The notes beneath the pieces are model-generated. The model was not told the origin of the DNA. It searched no databases and worked only from the letters and a program-made list of their open reading frames with translations. Made by a program: the position numbers and the translations under genes. This document shows positions 34,498-46,399 of a DNA stretch of 64,000 nucleotides, one piece after another. The stretch comes from Vandiemenella viatica (taxonomy: Eukaryota > Arthropoda > Insecta > Orthoptera > Morabidae), in assembly GCA_031002005.1 (NCBI GenBank), contig JARYHS010008074.1:273421930-273485929 (forward strand), given 5' to 3'. Each line of letters opens with the position of its first letter. Within the stretch, counting starts at the first letter, position 1.

Positions 34498-35474
34498 GAC
34501 GGAAACTAAGATTTGGCTTAGCGGTTAGTTTCCCCATAGTTACTCAATAGAAGCTGCTCACGGAATGAGAGCAAGAAATATGTCTTTACTTCGGAGGTAA
34601 ACTCCACTGACATCATTAAGCAGTTCGAATCGGTGCTGTTGATAGACTCAGCGCATCAGCAGGTTTTGAGAACGAGTCTGTGCCCAGGTAGCGCTTACAA
34701 GCCTGGTTTGACTGCCTAAACATCATTGAATATTACATTTACTAAAATCTATAAATTATGCAATAGATCCTTCTGGTTCAAATACGACATCAACAGTATA
34801 GATGTTCAAACTGTCACATATTTAACAAGTTTCACAAGTATTTATTGTGCTTTACATACATAATTATTATTCTTTAGTGAAGAAGACTTAGCGGCCCAGT
34901 TTAGCCTCCAGATGCGGGTAAAAATGTAAATGATAAAACAATATTTAAAAAATTGCATCCAGCTTCAGGTGGGAACGGCAAGTTCCCCCTAAGCGGTTAC
35001 CTGCCCCAAATGGCGTAAACAGTTGTCTTTTATTGTAGAAAATTCTCCAAAATATTAGGCGTATTTTTAAAGCCTCCCCGCTAGCATTGCTTCAAACTAG
35101 GAAACCAATAAAAACTTAAAAATTGAAAGTTCTTAAACCCTTCAATTATGAGCGAACATCTAAAATTTTAAAATATTTTAAACTGATGGTTATTGCAACT
35201 CTAATCTTATTTGTAGGTATCAACGGAATAAAGAAATGGCATCTTGTTGAAAAATTTTCCAGAAATACGTATATTAAAAAGGAAACTAAACCATTTTAAA
35301 CAAAAATAGAAATTTCCGACAGGTATTAAAAGTTAATACCGGTATACAGTGAACATCGGTTAAAACAACAATATTTTTCAAGGAATATGTATGTTTAGGT
35401 GTTTTCATCCCGTTGCATCCTTCCTTATGCCTTGGGTTATTTAACTATCTTTATTTGTGAGGTCTTTTTCCCTT

Positions 35475-36190
35475 AAGGTAGAAAATTACAGGCCAATCAG
35501 TTTGACAAAGTAGCAGATAAATTAACGGCCAGATTGATATGCAACCACATCAGAAAAGTCTGTGAAGAATGTAAAGTTGTTTTCAAGTCTTCATGCGAAT
35601 CTAAGTTGGTAGGCTATATTGATAGTGTAGTACTAGATATTTCAAAGGATTTTGACAGAATGAGCCATAAAATAAGGTAAAAACCATTGGAGTGGATGAA
35701 AAAGTAATTTGCAGGATAGAAGATGTTTTAAAAAAATCGTTTCTGCAGTGCTACAGGGCTCTTCATTTATATGTTCATCTCGCAGTCCTTTAGGGCTTTG
35801 TATAACAGCATGAAGACCCTGGCGTTGGTCGAAAGAAGATGTGACACACTTGATGGTCGAAAGTAGCTTAATCTGGCGAGCTTTGGAGCTTTTGTGTCTG
35901 TTATTGTAACCGAAGAAGATGTTGTACATATCACCTACACTTGTCTTGTCACATCCACATAAGGGACTTTGAACTATGTTTATTTTGTTCAAGTGAAAGA
36001 GGAGACAGCCGTGATTGAACTTCAGTCTGGAAATGGTTATGATGGCTTTTCTTGGGATCTTGAGTTGATAATGCCAATGCTTTGTTGAATACGAAATACA
36101 GGATTAAAAGAAGTGAAATTAGGAGTGACACAGGGTAGCGTACTGGCACCATTGCTAATCGTAATTCTAATGAATGATTGTGTTGATGGT
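35475..36190 (+). pseudogene. LINE reverse transcriptase relic
   Basis: Broken frames contain ENYRPISLTK (about 35486), VVLDISKDFDRMSHKI (about 35626-35672, RT block A) and, after about 400 bases, LGVTQGSVLAPLLIVILMND (about 36115-36175, RT block B/C lead). These are CR1/L2/Jockey-style RT motifs. The gap between them is not RT sequence and may be an insertion. It is heavily decayed. Confidence 0.7.
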
Positions 36191-36562
36191 TTATTATCAG
36201 TAGTTTGTAAGCTATTCTGGCATTGGTAGCCAAATGTAAACTGCTAGTAATACTGGGGAATGGTCAGCCAATTGGGAGCTAATCATTCCGTTAGTGGATT
36301 ACGGTGTGTTACTTAGGAGATAATGGACCAGATTCTCCTCTTTCAATACATGCCAACAACTAGCTCGGATAAATAAATTCAGTGGTAATTTGAGATAGTG
36401 TTAAAATGAAAAAACTCTCTTTCTGGTCGAAATATTATTGAATTGATTAATACGTTTCATTGACACAACTTTTAAGAGACTTATGTTCCACTGAAACAAG
36501 TTTCGTATACATTTCACAAGATATTTTAGCTTGTGTGCGAAAGGACTGTGCTTGTGCCATAC

Positions 36563-37238
36563 CATGGAGGAAGGAAATATATGGAGACGACGCAAGAGAC
36601 CTTCACCACGCATTGAAGTGAAGCAGGGCTGAGGAGGAGTGGGGGGCATGGCCGGAGTGGAGGGGGCATGGCTGCTTCCATACAGACGGGGAATATGTAC
36701 AAAAACCTCAAGGGGACTCTAGGATAGAGGTGACGCCGCAATCTGGTGATGGATTATTATGTAACTCGGTATGACAAATAAAAAATGAAGAATAAAATTG
36801 TTTCATATCCTGCTTAGTTTTCGAGATAATCTGTCCCAAATGTGAAATGGTTTTGGTTGAAATTCAGAAGAAAAAATTGGTCAAAATCAAATTTGATGAT
36901 GGATTCTTATTTAAAAATACGAGACAAATGAAAAATAAAGAATAAAATTTTTCGATATCTCACCTAGTTCTAGATATATACTGTATCAAAAGTGAGGTGT
37001 CTTGAGTAGAAGAAAAATTTCGCAAAAGTCAAATTTAATGATCGATTCTTATGTAACACGACGAGACAAATCGAAAATAAAGAATAAATTTTTTCGATAT
37101 CTTGCTTAGTTTTCGGGATATACTGGGAACATCGTAATTGTTTGGAAGCGCATTATCACCGCTGCCGCCACTGCGCATGCGCGAGCCTGCTTCACCAATT
37201 TAACGTCACTTCTCCTCCATATATTTCCTTCCTCCATG
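36563..37238 (-). mobile_element. P-like non-autonomous element with perfect 8-bp TSD
   Basis: The ends are catggaggaaggaaatatat on the left and the exact reverse complement on the right. The direct repeat tgccatac lies on both sides (36555-36562 and 37239-37246). Compared with the element at 27803 it is inverted: its left subterminal sequence (ggagacgacgcaagag) equals the right subterminal sequence of the larger one. At 676 bp it has no coding capacity but keeps the roughly 145-bp units (36740-37130). It interrupts a LINE ORF1. Confidence 0.92.
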
Positions 37239-37246
37239 TGCCATAC

Positions 37247-38155
37247 GACGGAAACTACGTCGAGCTGATGGCCGAGCTCCTCGCGGAAACGTCGGACCTC
37301 CTTCTCGCTATCCCACTGAAGGGCGGGCTGAAGTTTCTCCCGCAACATCCCGACCAACTACAACGGCTGACCAAGTTCCTTCAAGCGAATGGGATCGTCC
37401 ACGCCCCACAACTGCCCAAGAGACCCACCCAAGATGTCAACACCACTGCAGTGGGAAAGGAAGCTCCTGAGGAGCAGAATCCAGGGGGCCACAACAACAT
37501 GCTCTCTGATGGAGTGAGTACCATTGACACAACGCCGACCACCGTGGAGAAACCGCCCCCACGCAACGCCACAACGCAGACCATCTCAGCGAAGCCACCC
37601 TCACGCAGCCCGGTCCAGTGCTTCAGGTGCCAAAAATTCCGGCACTATGCCAGGGACTGCACTGAACCGGTCAGGTGTGTCCGCTGCGGAGGAGGACATA
37701 TGCTTGCAGACTGCAAAACACCACGGGATGAGCCAGTCTGCTGTAATTGTGGATCCAGGCACGCAGCTTCTTTCCGCGGTTGTGACACGTGGAAGAAGCA
37801 ACTTCGCAAGACTCGACAGCACCGGAGCACAAGGCTCCATACGCAGCCCGCACCAAGTCGCGAAGTATGCAAGACTCACACACAGCAGCGGCATTCGTCG
37901 AGTCGTCGCCAGCGTGAGCAGCACCGGCCCCATATGCAGCCCGCACCAAGGCGGGAAGGGAGCAGAGTACGCGAGCAGAAGACCACTAGAAAGCCAACCA
38001 GCGGAGGTGGCAGGGAAGAATGCGACCGTTCCTGTACCAGACACCACACAGACCAACGAGAAAGAAGATTGGACGAGCTCATCGCCCTTCTCACGAAGCT
38101 GACAGCTCATCTGACCGCAAAAGAAGATTTGTCTGCCTCCCAGAGGCAGCATTAA
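37247..38155 (+). pseudogene. LINE ORF1 (gag-like) with three CCHC zinc knuckles
   Basis: An open frame (about 300 codons after the P-like insertion) has an N-terminal basic/hydrophobic part (GLKFLPQHPDQLQRLTKFLQ). Three zinc knuckles follow in a row: CFRCQKFRHYARDC, CVRCGGGHMLADC and CCNCGSRHAASFRGC (about 37620-37790). Then comes a long Arg/His/Gln-rich tail and a final amphipathic helix (DELIALLTKLTAHL). Three tandem knuckles with this spacing are typical of ORF1 of Jockey/I/R1-type LINEs. The P-like element sits in its 5' part; the upstream piece (to 36554) soon meets a stop. The GC content is clearly higher than in the surroundings. Confidence 0.85.
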
Positions 38156-38508
38156 CGTCAGCACATATAATGCGGCGTGCGATTTCTGTAAAACAACGAT
38201 GGCCGCGGCGGCAACCATCTAGTGAAGAAGACACATCAGCCTAACGAGAAGACATAACGACAGTGAAGATCTGTACCGTCTTAACATCTTGGAGGCAATG
38301 CCTTAGGGCAATATCCTCCACCATACTCCAGCTCAATAGGTCGAGCTGTGACTAGGCTATGGCGCGGCGCATACAACATTCTCCGAGCTGCGCGGCACAC
38401 TCATTTCGCCGCGCCCTGTCTTGTTACAATGCAAGCGCCAAATCAACAATTGCTACCCACGCAACAGCGTCAAAGATTGTTACTTAAATATAACAATGTT
38501 ATGCTTCC
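38156..38508 (+). other. Sequence downstream of the zinc-knuckle ORF1
   Basis: It probably belongs to the same LINE (ORF1-ORF2 junction), but no endonuclease motif is readable before the next P-like element starts. Confidence 0.4.
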
Positions 38509-39035
38509 CATGGAGGAAGCAATATATGGAGACGACGCAAGGGATCTTCACCACGCACTGGAGTGGTAGAGAGGAGTGGGGTGGGGAGGTCGCCATATCG
38601 GTCGGCTGTAGAAACACGGAGAAAAGGCACAAAAACCTCAAGGGAATCATACGACTACCGCGGCACCGCAATTTGATGATGGATTATTATGTAACTCGAC
38701 GAGACAGACCAAATATGAAGAATAATTTTTTTTGATATCCTGCTTAGTTCTCGAGATATACTGTCTCAAAAGTGAGGTGTTTTGGGTTGAAATTAGGAAG
38801 AAACATTTCCCCTAGGTCAAATTTGGTGTTAAATTCTTTTGTAATACGACGAGACAAATCGAAAATAAAAAATAAAATTTTTCGAAATCTTGCTTAGTTC
38901 TCGAGGTGTACTGTCTTAAAAGTGAGGTGTTAGGTTGAAATTCAGAAGGAAAAAATCCTTAAAGTCAAATTTGATAATAGATTCTTACATAACACTAAGA
39001 GAAAAATTGAAGGTAAACAATAAAAAAATTTGATA
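38509..39035 (-). mobile_element. P-like element, one end only
   Basis: The left end catggaggaagcaatatatg is followed by the same subterminal sequence (gagacgacgcaaggga) as the other P-like copies, then by three roughly 145-bp units. No matching right TIR is found, so it is truncated near 39035. Confidence 0.78.
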
Positions 39036-41417
39036 TCTCAATTTCTAGTCATCCCAATCCTTCCATCATCCCTCAAAGTCATAAATCATTGCTTTAAAAA
39101 TGATGTTACAATGTTCCTACTTTATTGATTTATTTTAATACTTCATTACAACGTGTCTCTTCATTGTCAACTCTCCCGTTTGGTTTGTTTTTAATAATAC
39201 CTTACAACATGCCTGCTTCATTGTCGAATCTCGCGCCCGGATCATTGTTAATAGTAATGTCAGTTCGCCGCCGCTGCTACAATCAGTTCTTTCCCGTAGA
39301 CTTCATTTCTTTACAGCAAAAACAAAATATCATCTTATTTACTTTCAATACTTGTAAATTTTTTCGTTTCAGAACTTATAGGTCTAAAACCACATTCTAC
39401 ATACATTATATCTGATCGTGTTTAATTTTAGTCATTGCTGTTGTAGTATTTCCCGGGTGGCATATGGGGGAGGGAGTTCATTTTTTCTTTTATTTTGTTA
39501 AATTATAAATTATTCACACATGAAATATTGAATTATTGATACTATGCAAATGTATGACTGGGAATTCTACATCTACAAAGAACGTTGATGCTGCAGTTAC
39601 AAGGCACACAAATGACCAACCTTTAATGAATTTAAAGCAATGGCTAAATACAGGTTGAGCATATTTAACGTTAACATGAAACATATGTTCTTAAAAGGAG
39701 GCAATCAAGTTGCCGATATGAAAAGCAAAATGAAAGTATCAACTGAACTTTAATCATTAATTTGCAAAACAAGCACAAGAACAAACAAATGCCTGTACAT
39801 GCCAGTAGTTAAAGAACAAGGGCGACAATCCCAATCTAAATGAATGAACAAATTAGTCCTAATACTCTCAGGCTAGGTGATTGCACTATTCACACGTTGG
39901 AATAATATCAAAGTTTTTGCCAGCTAGCACAGTAGTAAAAAATGGAATTCTGAGCTGAGATTCTCTCACAGGGGAACGCTTAAGGGTTCAACCTCAGATA
40001 AAAAACCTTGAACTGATCTTTGGCGGCTGAAATCAACACTTTACCTAAATGTGAGTTGATTGCCGCGCGATCTGCGATCTCCACCGGTTCAGCTCCAAGC
40101 AACCACTCAGACCGACAGGTCAGTCTGTCGGAAAGCGGACAGGCAGACAATTCCAGCAGACTTTGCCAGAAGTGATGCACCACTGCGCTATGCAGTGTGC
40201 GTGATATCTGCCCTGACTTCCAGACCTGATCTCTCCACCGCACTGGGCGAGAGCAACCGTCCACCTTGGCGGCTTGTTCCAGAGTGAATTTTCTTCAACC
40301 TTCGCCAGTGGCGTCGGATTCTCCCTCCTCCTCTCTCTCGTCGTGCATGGAACAGAAATTCACCCAATCAGCCCTCTTGTTACAAAAAAGAGAGTCCACA
40401 TTGGCTACGTTTTAAACCTAGACAGGTCACGAGGTGACGCACAGAATCGTGGCACCGCTGGGGAGTTTTCGAACGGTTGGCGCTCACCCGCCACAGCAGC
40501 GGCTTAACGGGAAACTTTCCCATCACCTGACCGCCGTCGTTTGACTGACTGGCGCCAGACACTGCCACCCATCACAATGTCTGAGTATAATATTTCACAT
40601 ACAAAACTATATAAAAGTCTTTGGCAGCCCTTCCTTAAATAATTCTACAGAATAACTACCTTGAATAAATAAATATAACAGATTAATTATTTCCTTTAAT
40701 AGTTAAATATTAATTAAACTGGAGCCGACGACATCGTCATGTTACACTGTGCCTCCATGGCTTCGAACGTTCTTCATTCGTCGCTTATTTCCATATTTTC
40801 CCTTTAACAAATTCATATTTTATTTTTTATACTTCATATTTCCGATTGCTTCGTTGTTCTGCTTGTTCCAGCTTCATTTCTTTATATTCTTTGTCGCCGC
40901 TATTCGTAAAAATTATCTTCTTTTTCATATAAATCGTTGCTCGTTATTGATCCTCTTAAGTATCAGGTCATCATAATCTACGTTGATCTGTTCTTCATTT
41001 TCCAAAATTATCTTGTTTGAAAAACTGTCATCTGCAAGTACATTTCCTCCGTCACTTTCGCCTACTAAATTCTCGAGAAAAAAATTCCACTTTTTGATGT
41101 TCCGTTTTCATTTATTTTTTATCTTTGCAAGTCAAAAACCCCGTCATTATATTAAAAATCTCTTTTCCAATTCTCTACTAGAATTATCGATCGTATTGTA
41201 CTTCGCCGCCGTATTTGTCGTCCCCCAAATCCCATCAAAATCTGTTTGTTCTTGTTCACTCATTTTCTGTTCATATTGTATTTCCATTTAACCTTAACGT
41301 TATTCCTTCTTTCGTTGAATAAATCCCGTCTTCTTTTCATTCTCGCCGTTCCATCCGATTGTACTTTGTTCCTTCGAAATTTTGATGCTCCTGTTATGGC
41401 CAAGCCATATTCTAATA
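39036..41417. other. No gene recognised; possible solo LTR at about 40000-40730
   Basis: Most of this is AT-rich and noncoding. The block 40000-40570 is GC-richer. It is followed by actatataaaagtc (about 40605), an aataaataaa stretch (about 40665) and then tggagccgacgac (about 40721), which would fit an LTR with TATA box, poly-A signal and a TGG primer site. No gag or pol follows. The pyrimidine-rich frames at 40750-41290 look like chance. Confidence 0.3.
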
Positions 41418-43592
41418 CCGTAGAACCTCGATAACTCAAACCTCGGTAACTTAAAAACCTCTATAACTTCAAAAAATAATATGTTCCCTTCCCATCAGAG
41501 CCCAAAACCTTTATAACTTAAAATCGCAACCTCTATAACTTAAATAAGTAATCTCTGTATTGGTCCTCAGTAACTTAAAGAAATGTTTCCACAACCTCTA
41601 TAACATAAAAATGTTTGTCAATGAGTCATTTTGAGAGAGTGCAAAAGAAAAGGTTTCGGTATTTATTGCTGACACTTGTTCACTAGTTAAATTGTTAATG
41701 TAAACAATGTACAGTACATATGTCACCTATTGTTTGCTTCTACGAAATTCTTTAAAGCTTTGCGGCGGTTAGCCTTAAGACAACGACTTACTTGGATCAT
41801 AAGTTTTTGATCATTGTCCTGGTAACATCGCTTTACCTACTGTGTGATAAAACTGGCTTAAAATGAGTTCAAAAAGAAAACCAACAACACTCACATACGC
41901 TGATAAATTAAAAGCTATAGAAACAGTGAAAAATGGATTGAAAAGGAAAGAAGTTGCGGCTCAGTTTGGGATACATGAGAGTACATTATCAATCATCATT
42001 AAAAAAGAAGCTGAAATCTTGAAGAAACAAGAATCAGGAGAAAGTCTTCAATGTAAACGACGAAAAATTGCCGAGTTCCCTAATTTAGAACAATGTTTGT
42101 TTACGTGGTTCAAACAGTGTCGAAACAAAAACATCAGTGTTAGTAGACCCATACTGAAAGAAAAAGTTGAAGAGTTCGCTAATTCGCTGAAAATCAAGCA
42201 TTTTAAACCCAGCAATGGTTGGTTAGAGAATTTTAAGAAACGACATGATTTAGCGGCGAAAGTGCGAGCGTAAGCAAATCAGTCTGGCAAGAATGGAAAT
42301 CTGAATTAAATAATTTAGTGAATGATTATGATCCCAATGATGTTTTTAACGCTGACGAAACGGGTCTATTTTTCAAATGTCTTCCCGACAAAACATTAAC
42401 ATTCAAAAATGAAAAATGTCATGGAGGAAAGCACAGCAAAGAACGACTTACGATTCTGCTTTGTGCAAATTCTATGGGCACAGAAAAACTGAAACCTTTA
42501 ATTATACAAAACCTCGGTGCTTTGCAGGCCTAAAATCACTACCCATGGATTATTAAGCCAATAAAAGTGCATGGATGACAGCCGAACTTTTTAAAAATGG
42601 CCGATTAACATAGATAAGCAAATGGTAACTTCAAATAGAAAAATTATTCTGTTTATCGACAACTGCCCAGCACACGGGGAAATACCACCATTAAAGGCAG
42701 TCAAAGTACAATTTCTTCCACCAAACACGTCACAACTTCAACCTTTGGATCAGGGTATAATTAAAAATTTTAAAACATTATACATAAAAGAAGTTGTTAG
42801 AAAAATGATAGCTGATATGGAGCAAAATACGATTTCTTCTATCAATGTTCTTCAAGCAATGAGGATGGTGGACAAAGCTTGGCGAAACGTAACACCCCTT
42901 GCAGTAAAAAACTGCTTTAGAACCTGTGGTTTTTCTTCAGAACCTCAAGAAATCATTGAAGAGGAAGATAATAATGTGCCTGAAGAATGGAACAAGCACA
43001 TGTCTGGGTCAAACATTACTTTTGAAGACTTCGTTACTTGCGATGATGAAGTAGTCACAGCAGTGACGTTAACAGAGGAAGAAATATTGGAATCATTAAA
43101 CAACTGCATTGAAAGTGATAAAGATGATTTTAACGACGAGCCACAAACTTCATCTACGAGCGTATCAATCAACGAAGCAAAAAGAGCTTTAACAACTGTA
43201 CGATCATTTATAGAGCAGTGTATCAACATAAAAGATAATGTATTCTCCTCTCTATTTGTCATTGAAAATCAAATCGATTTAGAAACTGTGAATTGTTTAA
43301 AACAAAAGAAAATCACAGACTTTTTTAAGTAGACTAAACCTTTAATTGTTGTTTTATTTTTATGTAAAGTGTATAAGAATAAATAATTATGATTATTTAA
43401 ATTTCTGTATTTTATTGAACCAATCCTTCTGACGCATTCGAGTAAAAATAGGAACAAGGGTACATACATACATATGTACATACCTAACTTTATATTAACC
43501 TATCCCTAACATAGACCCTTGATAACTTAAAACCTCTATAACTTAAAATATTTTGTGTTTCCCTTGGACTTTAACTTATCGAGGTTCTACTG
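41418..43592 (+). mobile_element. pogo/Tigger DNA transposon
   Basis: The left TIR ccgtagaacctcgataactc and the right end (reversed) cagtagaacctcgataagtt are inverted repeats flanked by TA on both sides (41416-41417 and 43593-43594), as in the Tc1/mariner superfamily. Several copies of the phrase acctctataacttaaa lie just inside both ends (about five left, two right), a known feature of Tigger-like elements. Its 2175 bp fit a full-length element. The transposase is inside. Confidence 0.95.
41863..43332 (+). pseudogene. Tigger/pogo-type transposase, broken
   Basis: This family cuts and pastes its element at TA. Segment 41863-42273 holds the N-terminal psq-type helix-turn-helix (YADKLKAIETVKNGLKRKEV, AAQFGIHESTLS) and the CENP-B-type second DNA-binding domain (LFTWFKQCRNKNISVSRPIL, NGWLENFKKRH). 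Segment 42318-42533 has the first catalytic Asp (FNADETGLFF). Segment 42622-43332 has the second (FIDNCPAH) and third (QPLDQGIIKNFK) catalytic Asp and a C-terminal tail ending KKITDFFK. The three segments are in different frames. Lesions near 42270 and between 42533 and 42622 break the protein, so it is inactive. About 490 codons in all is the usual length. Confidence 0.93.
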
Positions 43593-43599
43593 TACTAGA

Positions 43600-44340
43600 A
43601 TTTATACCACGTATGGGCATGAGCCAGTAACCTTACTTTATACGGTGATCGACGCCCCAACGGACGCAGGGCACACGAGAGGCCATTTTAGGTCAAGTCG
43701 GCGGCCGCGCCGACCTTGTTTGGTAACGCTCGAAGCCCCTTACCATATTAGTTCATGCCCCGAGGCGCTCGAGAGGTATATAGGCCGACCGAGTCATCGG
43801 GGAGGGATTCAGTCGGTTCAGTTAGTGTTTGATCAGTCAGTCGAGTCGGGAGACTTCTCGACCCGGCCCAACGGGTCGGTGTCGAGCCCTGGGACCGGCC
43901 AGCCTCTGTCGCCGCCAAATGTAAGCATACCATCCAGTTCTAATGGACCGAAATCTATTTTGAGGATCTATCTAGTAACCTTGCTGTTCATGTACTAGCA
44001 TTCGTAAATATACTTCCTTACGCTCAACTCTGTGTCATTACTAGTTCTAGCATAAGCTACACAAGAGCACTAAATGCCTCTCTAGGTTGCTATCCCTCTC
44101 GGATACCCATATCACAGTAAGCCAGTCTGATCTATCAACTCATCATCCTATAACCGCTCTGGGATCTTGGGTGTATGGTAGCCTGCTAGCTTCTAGGCTC
44201 GGGACGTTAGCCAAGTCGCGTCTAACCGGGGTAGATCGCTATGGTTACCATACTGCCAGCGGGGGAGTGCTAAGACAACTCCGCTGGTCATAGTCTGTAG
44301 AGGTGGCCTGAGATCCTATGTTGGAACAGTACCACAACAC
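43600..44340 (+). repeat. Solo-LTR-like fragment
   Basis: GC-richer block with a TATA-like box (gaggtatataggccg, about 43770) and a tail (ctgtagaggtggcctgagat, about 44297-44316) that matches the end of the LTR at 5060-5520. The same promoter-to-tail order suggests a related LTR left alone by recombination. No gag or pol is next to it. Confidence 0.45.
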
Positions 44341-44556
44341 TCCTTCATCCATACACAACTATCTCTTCTTTTTTCTTCTGCTTCCTCTTTTTACTACCTT
44401 CTTCATTTCTTTTTCTTTTGATTCCACCGTATCTCATAGTGATCGCATATCTGCCCCCGTATTTTTCAAACTTATTCTCTTCTTGAATATTCTCTTCTTT
44501 TTATTTATAAAAATTAATGTTTATTACATCTTCCTTGTTTTTAAAGTGATTATGGT

Positions 44557-44979
44557 CGGCCTCGGTAGCGTAGGGGCTAGAATACTGGCCGCACGTACCG
44601 AAGGTTGCCGGTTCGAGTCCGGCCGAGGGCTTGGGTGTTTAAGTGTTGTGTGTTAGTGTGCTTGTCGTGTCCGTCCTGTGGTGTGTCTAGAATTACTTGA
44701 AAGCAGGGGCGGATCGAGGATTTTGGTTTGGGGGGGCTTGAGTGGACTTTGGTTTGGGGGGGGGCTTGCCTTCAGTGGATTTTTGGTTTTGAGGGGGGCT
44801 TGAGTCGGCCATGGGGTAGTCTTTATAGCCTACACGGGCCTCAAATCCGTAGAGCTAAAAAAAAAAACGGTCTCCAAAATTACAATGTCAGGGGACTGAA
44901 ACTGAAAAATACTGGATGAAATAAACACATACATGAGCTTGCTGTATGGCCTAAGGAAGTCAAATACCATTAAAAAAAA
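44557..44979 (+). mobile_element. tRNA-derived SINE with 14-bp TSD, carrying an insertion
   Basis: The tRNA-like head has an A-box (gtagcgtaggggctag) and a B-box (ggttcgagtcc), and the element ends in a short A run. Exact 14-base repeats aaagtgattatggt flank it (44543-44556 and 44980-44993). Compared with the second copy at 59617, about 200 bases are inserted at about 44704-44900, starting caggggcggatcgagg with G-rich sequence, which looks like the end of an hAT-type MITE. Confidence 0.88.
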
Positions 44980-45894
44980 AAAGTGATTATGGTTTGCTAG
45001 AGCATTCGTGTAGTTTAACTCGGAACTATTGCTCGTTTTTCCGTGTATGCATAAAACTGACGGCCAGTCAGCTGGGCCCCGACTGTTGATGGCTCTGTGC
45101 AATGCCCCCCGTTACGCTACTAGCTAACATCTGTTTAATATCTTTAGGCTCAAAGTTGCAGGTGTTACCTTCTTGGTCTGACTCTTCTTCAAATTTTTCA
45201 CCAGTTGTTTCGTCCTACTCGTTTTCACTTCTTGTCTTAGTTATATCTTTGCTTTTTATATAATAAAGTCTTGCAAATTTTCATTTTCTTCAGTACTCAT
45301 TTGTGGTAATGTTTCATGTTCTTCTTATTCTTGTTCACTACCTTCAGATATCTTCGTTGTATTCAATAGGCACTAGTTATCTTCCTTCCTGTCATTCAAA
45401 TTTTCTTCCGTTTGTACTTCTTGTTTCCAATTTTCTGTTCTCATCCCTATCTCATCCATTATTTTCAGCTTTTGTAACATGGGTTTATTCATTATTGTCA
45501 AAAATTATTTGAATCATGGTTGAATACAGTTCTATAATAACTTCCTATTGGATATCTGTAATCTGTTTAGTTTTCATGAACTGCTTGTTAGTTTATTTCA
45601 TTTATAGTGCAGAAAGTTGGCCACCCTTGGGAATTACTGTCCTGCCATAGTATAACATAATATATAAGATGGACTGTGTCAAGAAGGGAACAGCAGACTA
45701 TAATTTTAACATCAAAGAAAAGGCAAGACAAAGATAAAATATTTTTTTTCTTACTTTGATGTTTCACTGACTACAGCATACTACTTTTTAAATAGTAAAT
45801 ACATTCTAAAAGAATGAGGACTGATTAAAAAAGTTAATTTTAGCAATAACATATTCTTATCTAAAAGAGCATCAACCAGGATCATTTCTTACAG

Positions 45895-46067
45895 CTGCTT
45901 CTGGATGAGGAAAGTGAAAACTATAAGATATTTTCTGAAGAAGACCGTAATCAGTTTATTTTCTGGCTTCTAAAACACTTATGCTTAGGAGGACAGTGGT
46001 GTCAGTATGAAGACAATATTAAACCATATCTTGATACTGTGAAAGCAATGTATAAAGATATTATCAG
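45895..46067 (+). CDS. CFAP300: CFAP300 (C11orf70) penultimate exon
   Basis: A 173-base exon after ttcttacag and before gtatga. It starts in phase 0 with LLLDEESENYKIF and continues with the most conserved block of the protein, FWLLKHLCLGGQWCQYED, then YLDTVKAMYKDII. Vertebrate CFAP300 has the same F-L-F/W-x-L-F/L-K-H-L-C-L-G-G and C-Q-Y-E-D signature. It ends with two bases of a Ser codon that the next exon completes. Confidence 0.95.
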
Positions 46068-46200
46068 GTATGAATCATTTTTACAGTAGTCGAAATGTGG
46101 TTGACATAAAATTATAATTTTTCCGTATCTTGCTCTGATACATTTATATTGGTATTTGGCTTGGCTTCTAGTAACCTTATTTTTCCTTTCTTCTTTTTAG

Positions 46201-46399
46201 CGTTCAGAAAGATGCAGTCACCAAGAAAGTATATGTTTCATCACTTGTATTCAGAGTTGTTGCAAGAGATAAAGATGGTGGCGCATACTTTCCTTGCAAT
46301 CCAGATAACACTCAGAATTTTTCATACTTGATAGTAGATACTAATGAAAGAAAAATTACAACTTTTACACATCATTATGGTGGCAGTTTCAATTCCTGA
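46201..46399 (+). CDS. CFAP300: CFAP300 (C11orf70) terminal exon
   Basis: It follows a good polypyrimidine tract and acceptor (ttctttttag). The first base completes a Ser codon from the previous exon. It then reads VQKDAVTKKVYVSSLVFRVV, later TQNFSYLIVDTNERKI, and stops at TGA 46397-46399 after YGGSFNS. The block NFSYLIVD and the final H-x-Y-G correspond to the C-terminus of CFAP300 orthologues. The intron before it is only 133 bases. No defects were seen, so the gene is probably functional. Confidence 0.95.

Larger units (their letters stand above)
32833..45894 (+). other. CFAP300: CFAP300 intron, about 13 kb, filled with transposons
   Basis: The intron starts gtaact and ends ttcttacag. It contains, in order, a small MITE, a LINE RT relic, a P-like element inside a LINE ORF1, a further P-like copy, a Tigger element, an LTR-like fragment and a SINE. 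32833-34350 and 44995-45894 show nothing recognisable. Confidence 0.85.

Noticed and set aside
35642..36233. Minus-strand frames of 94-116 codons as a gene
   Set aside because: They overlap RT motifs of a LINE on the plus strand and show no motif of their own.
37524..38218. Long alternative frames on both strands over the zinc-knuckle ORF1
   Set aside because: They are shadows of the real ORF1, caused by its high GC content and lack of AT-rich stops; the zinc knuckles are only in the chosen frame.
43600..44340. Host promoter or CpG island
   Set aside because: The similarity of its tail to the LTR near 5460 and its TATA position favour a solo LTR.
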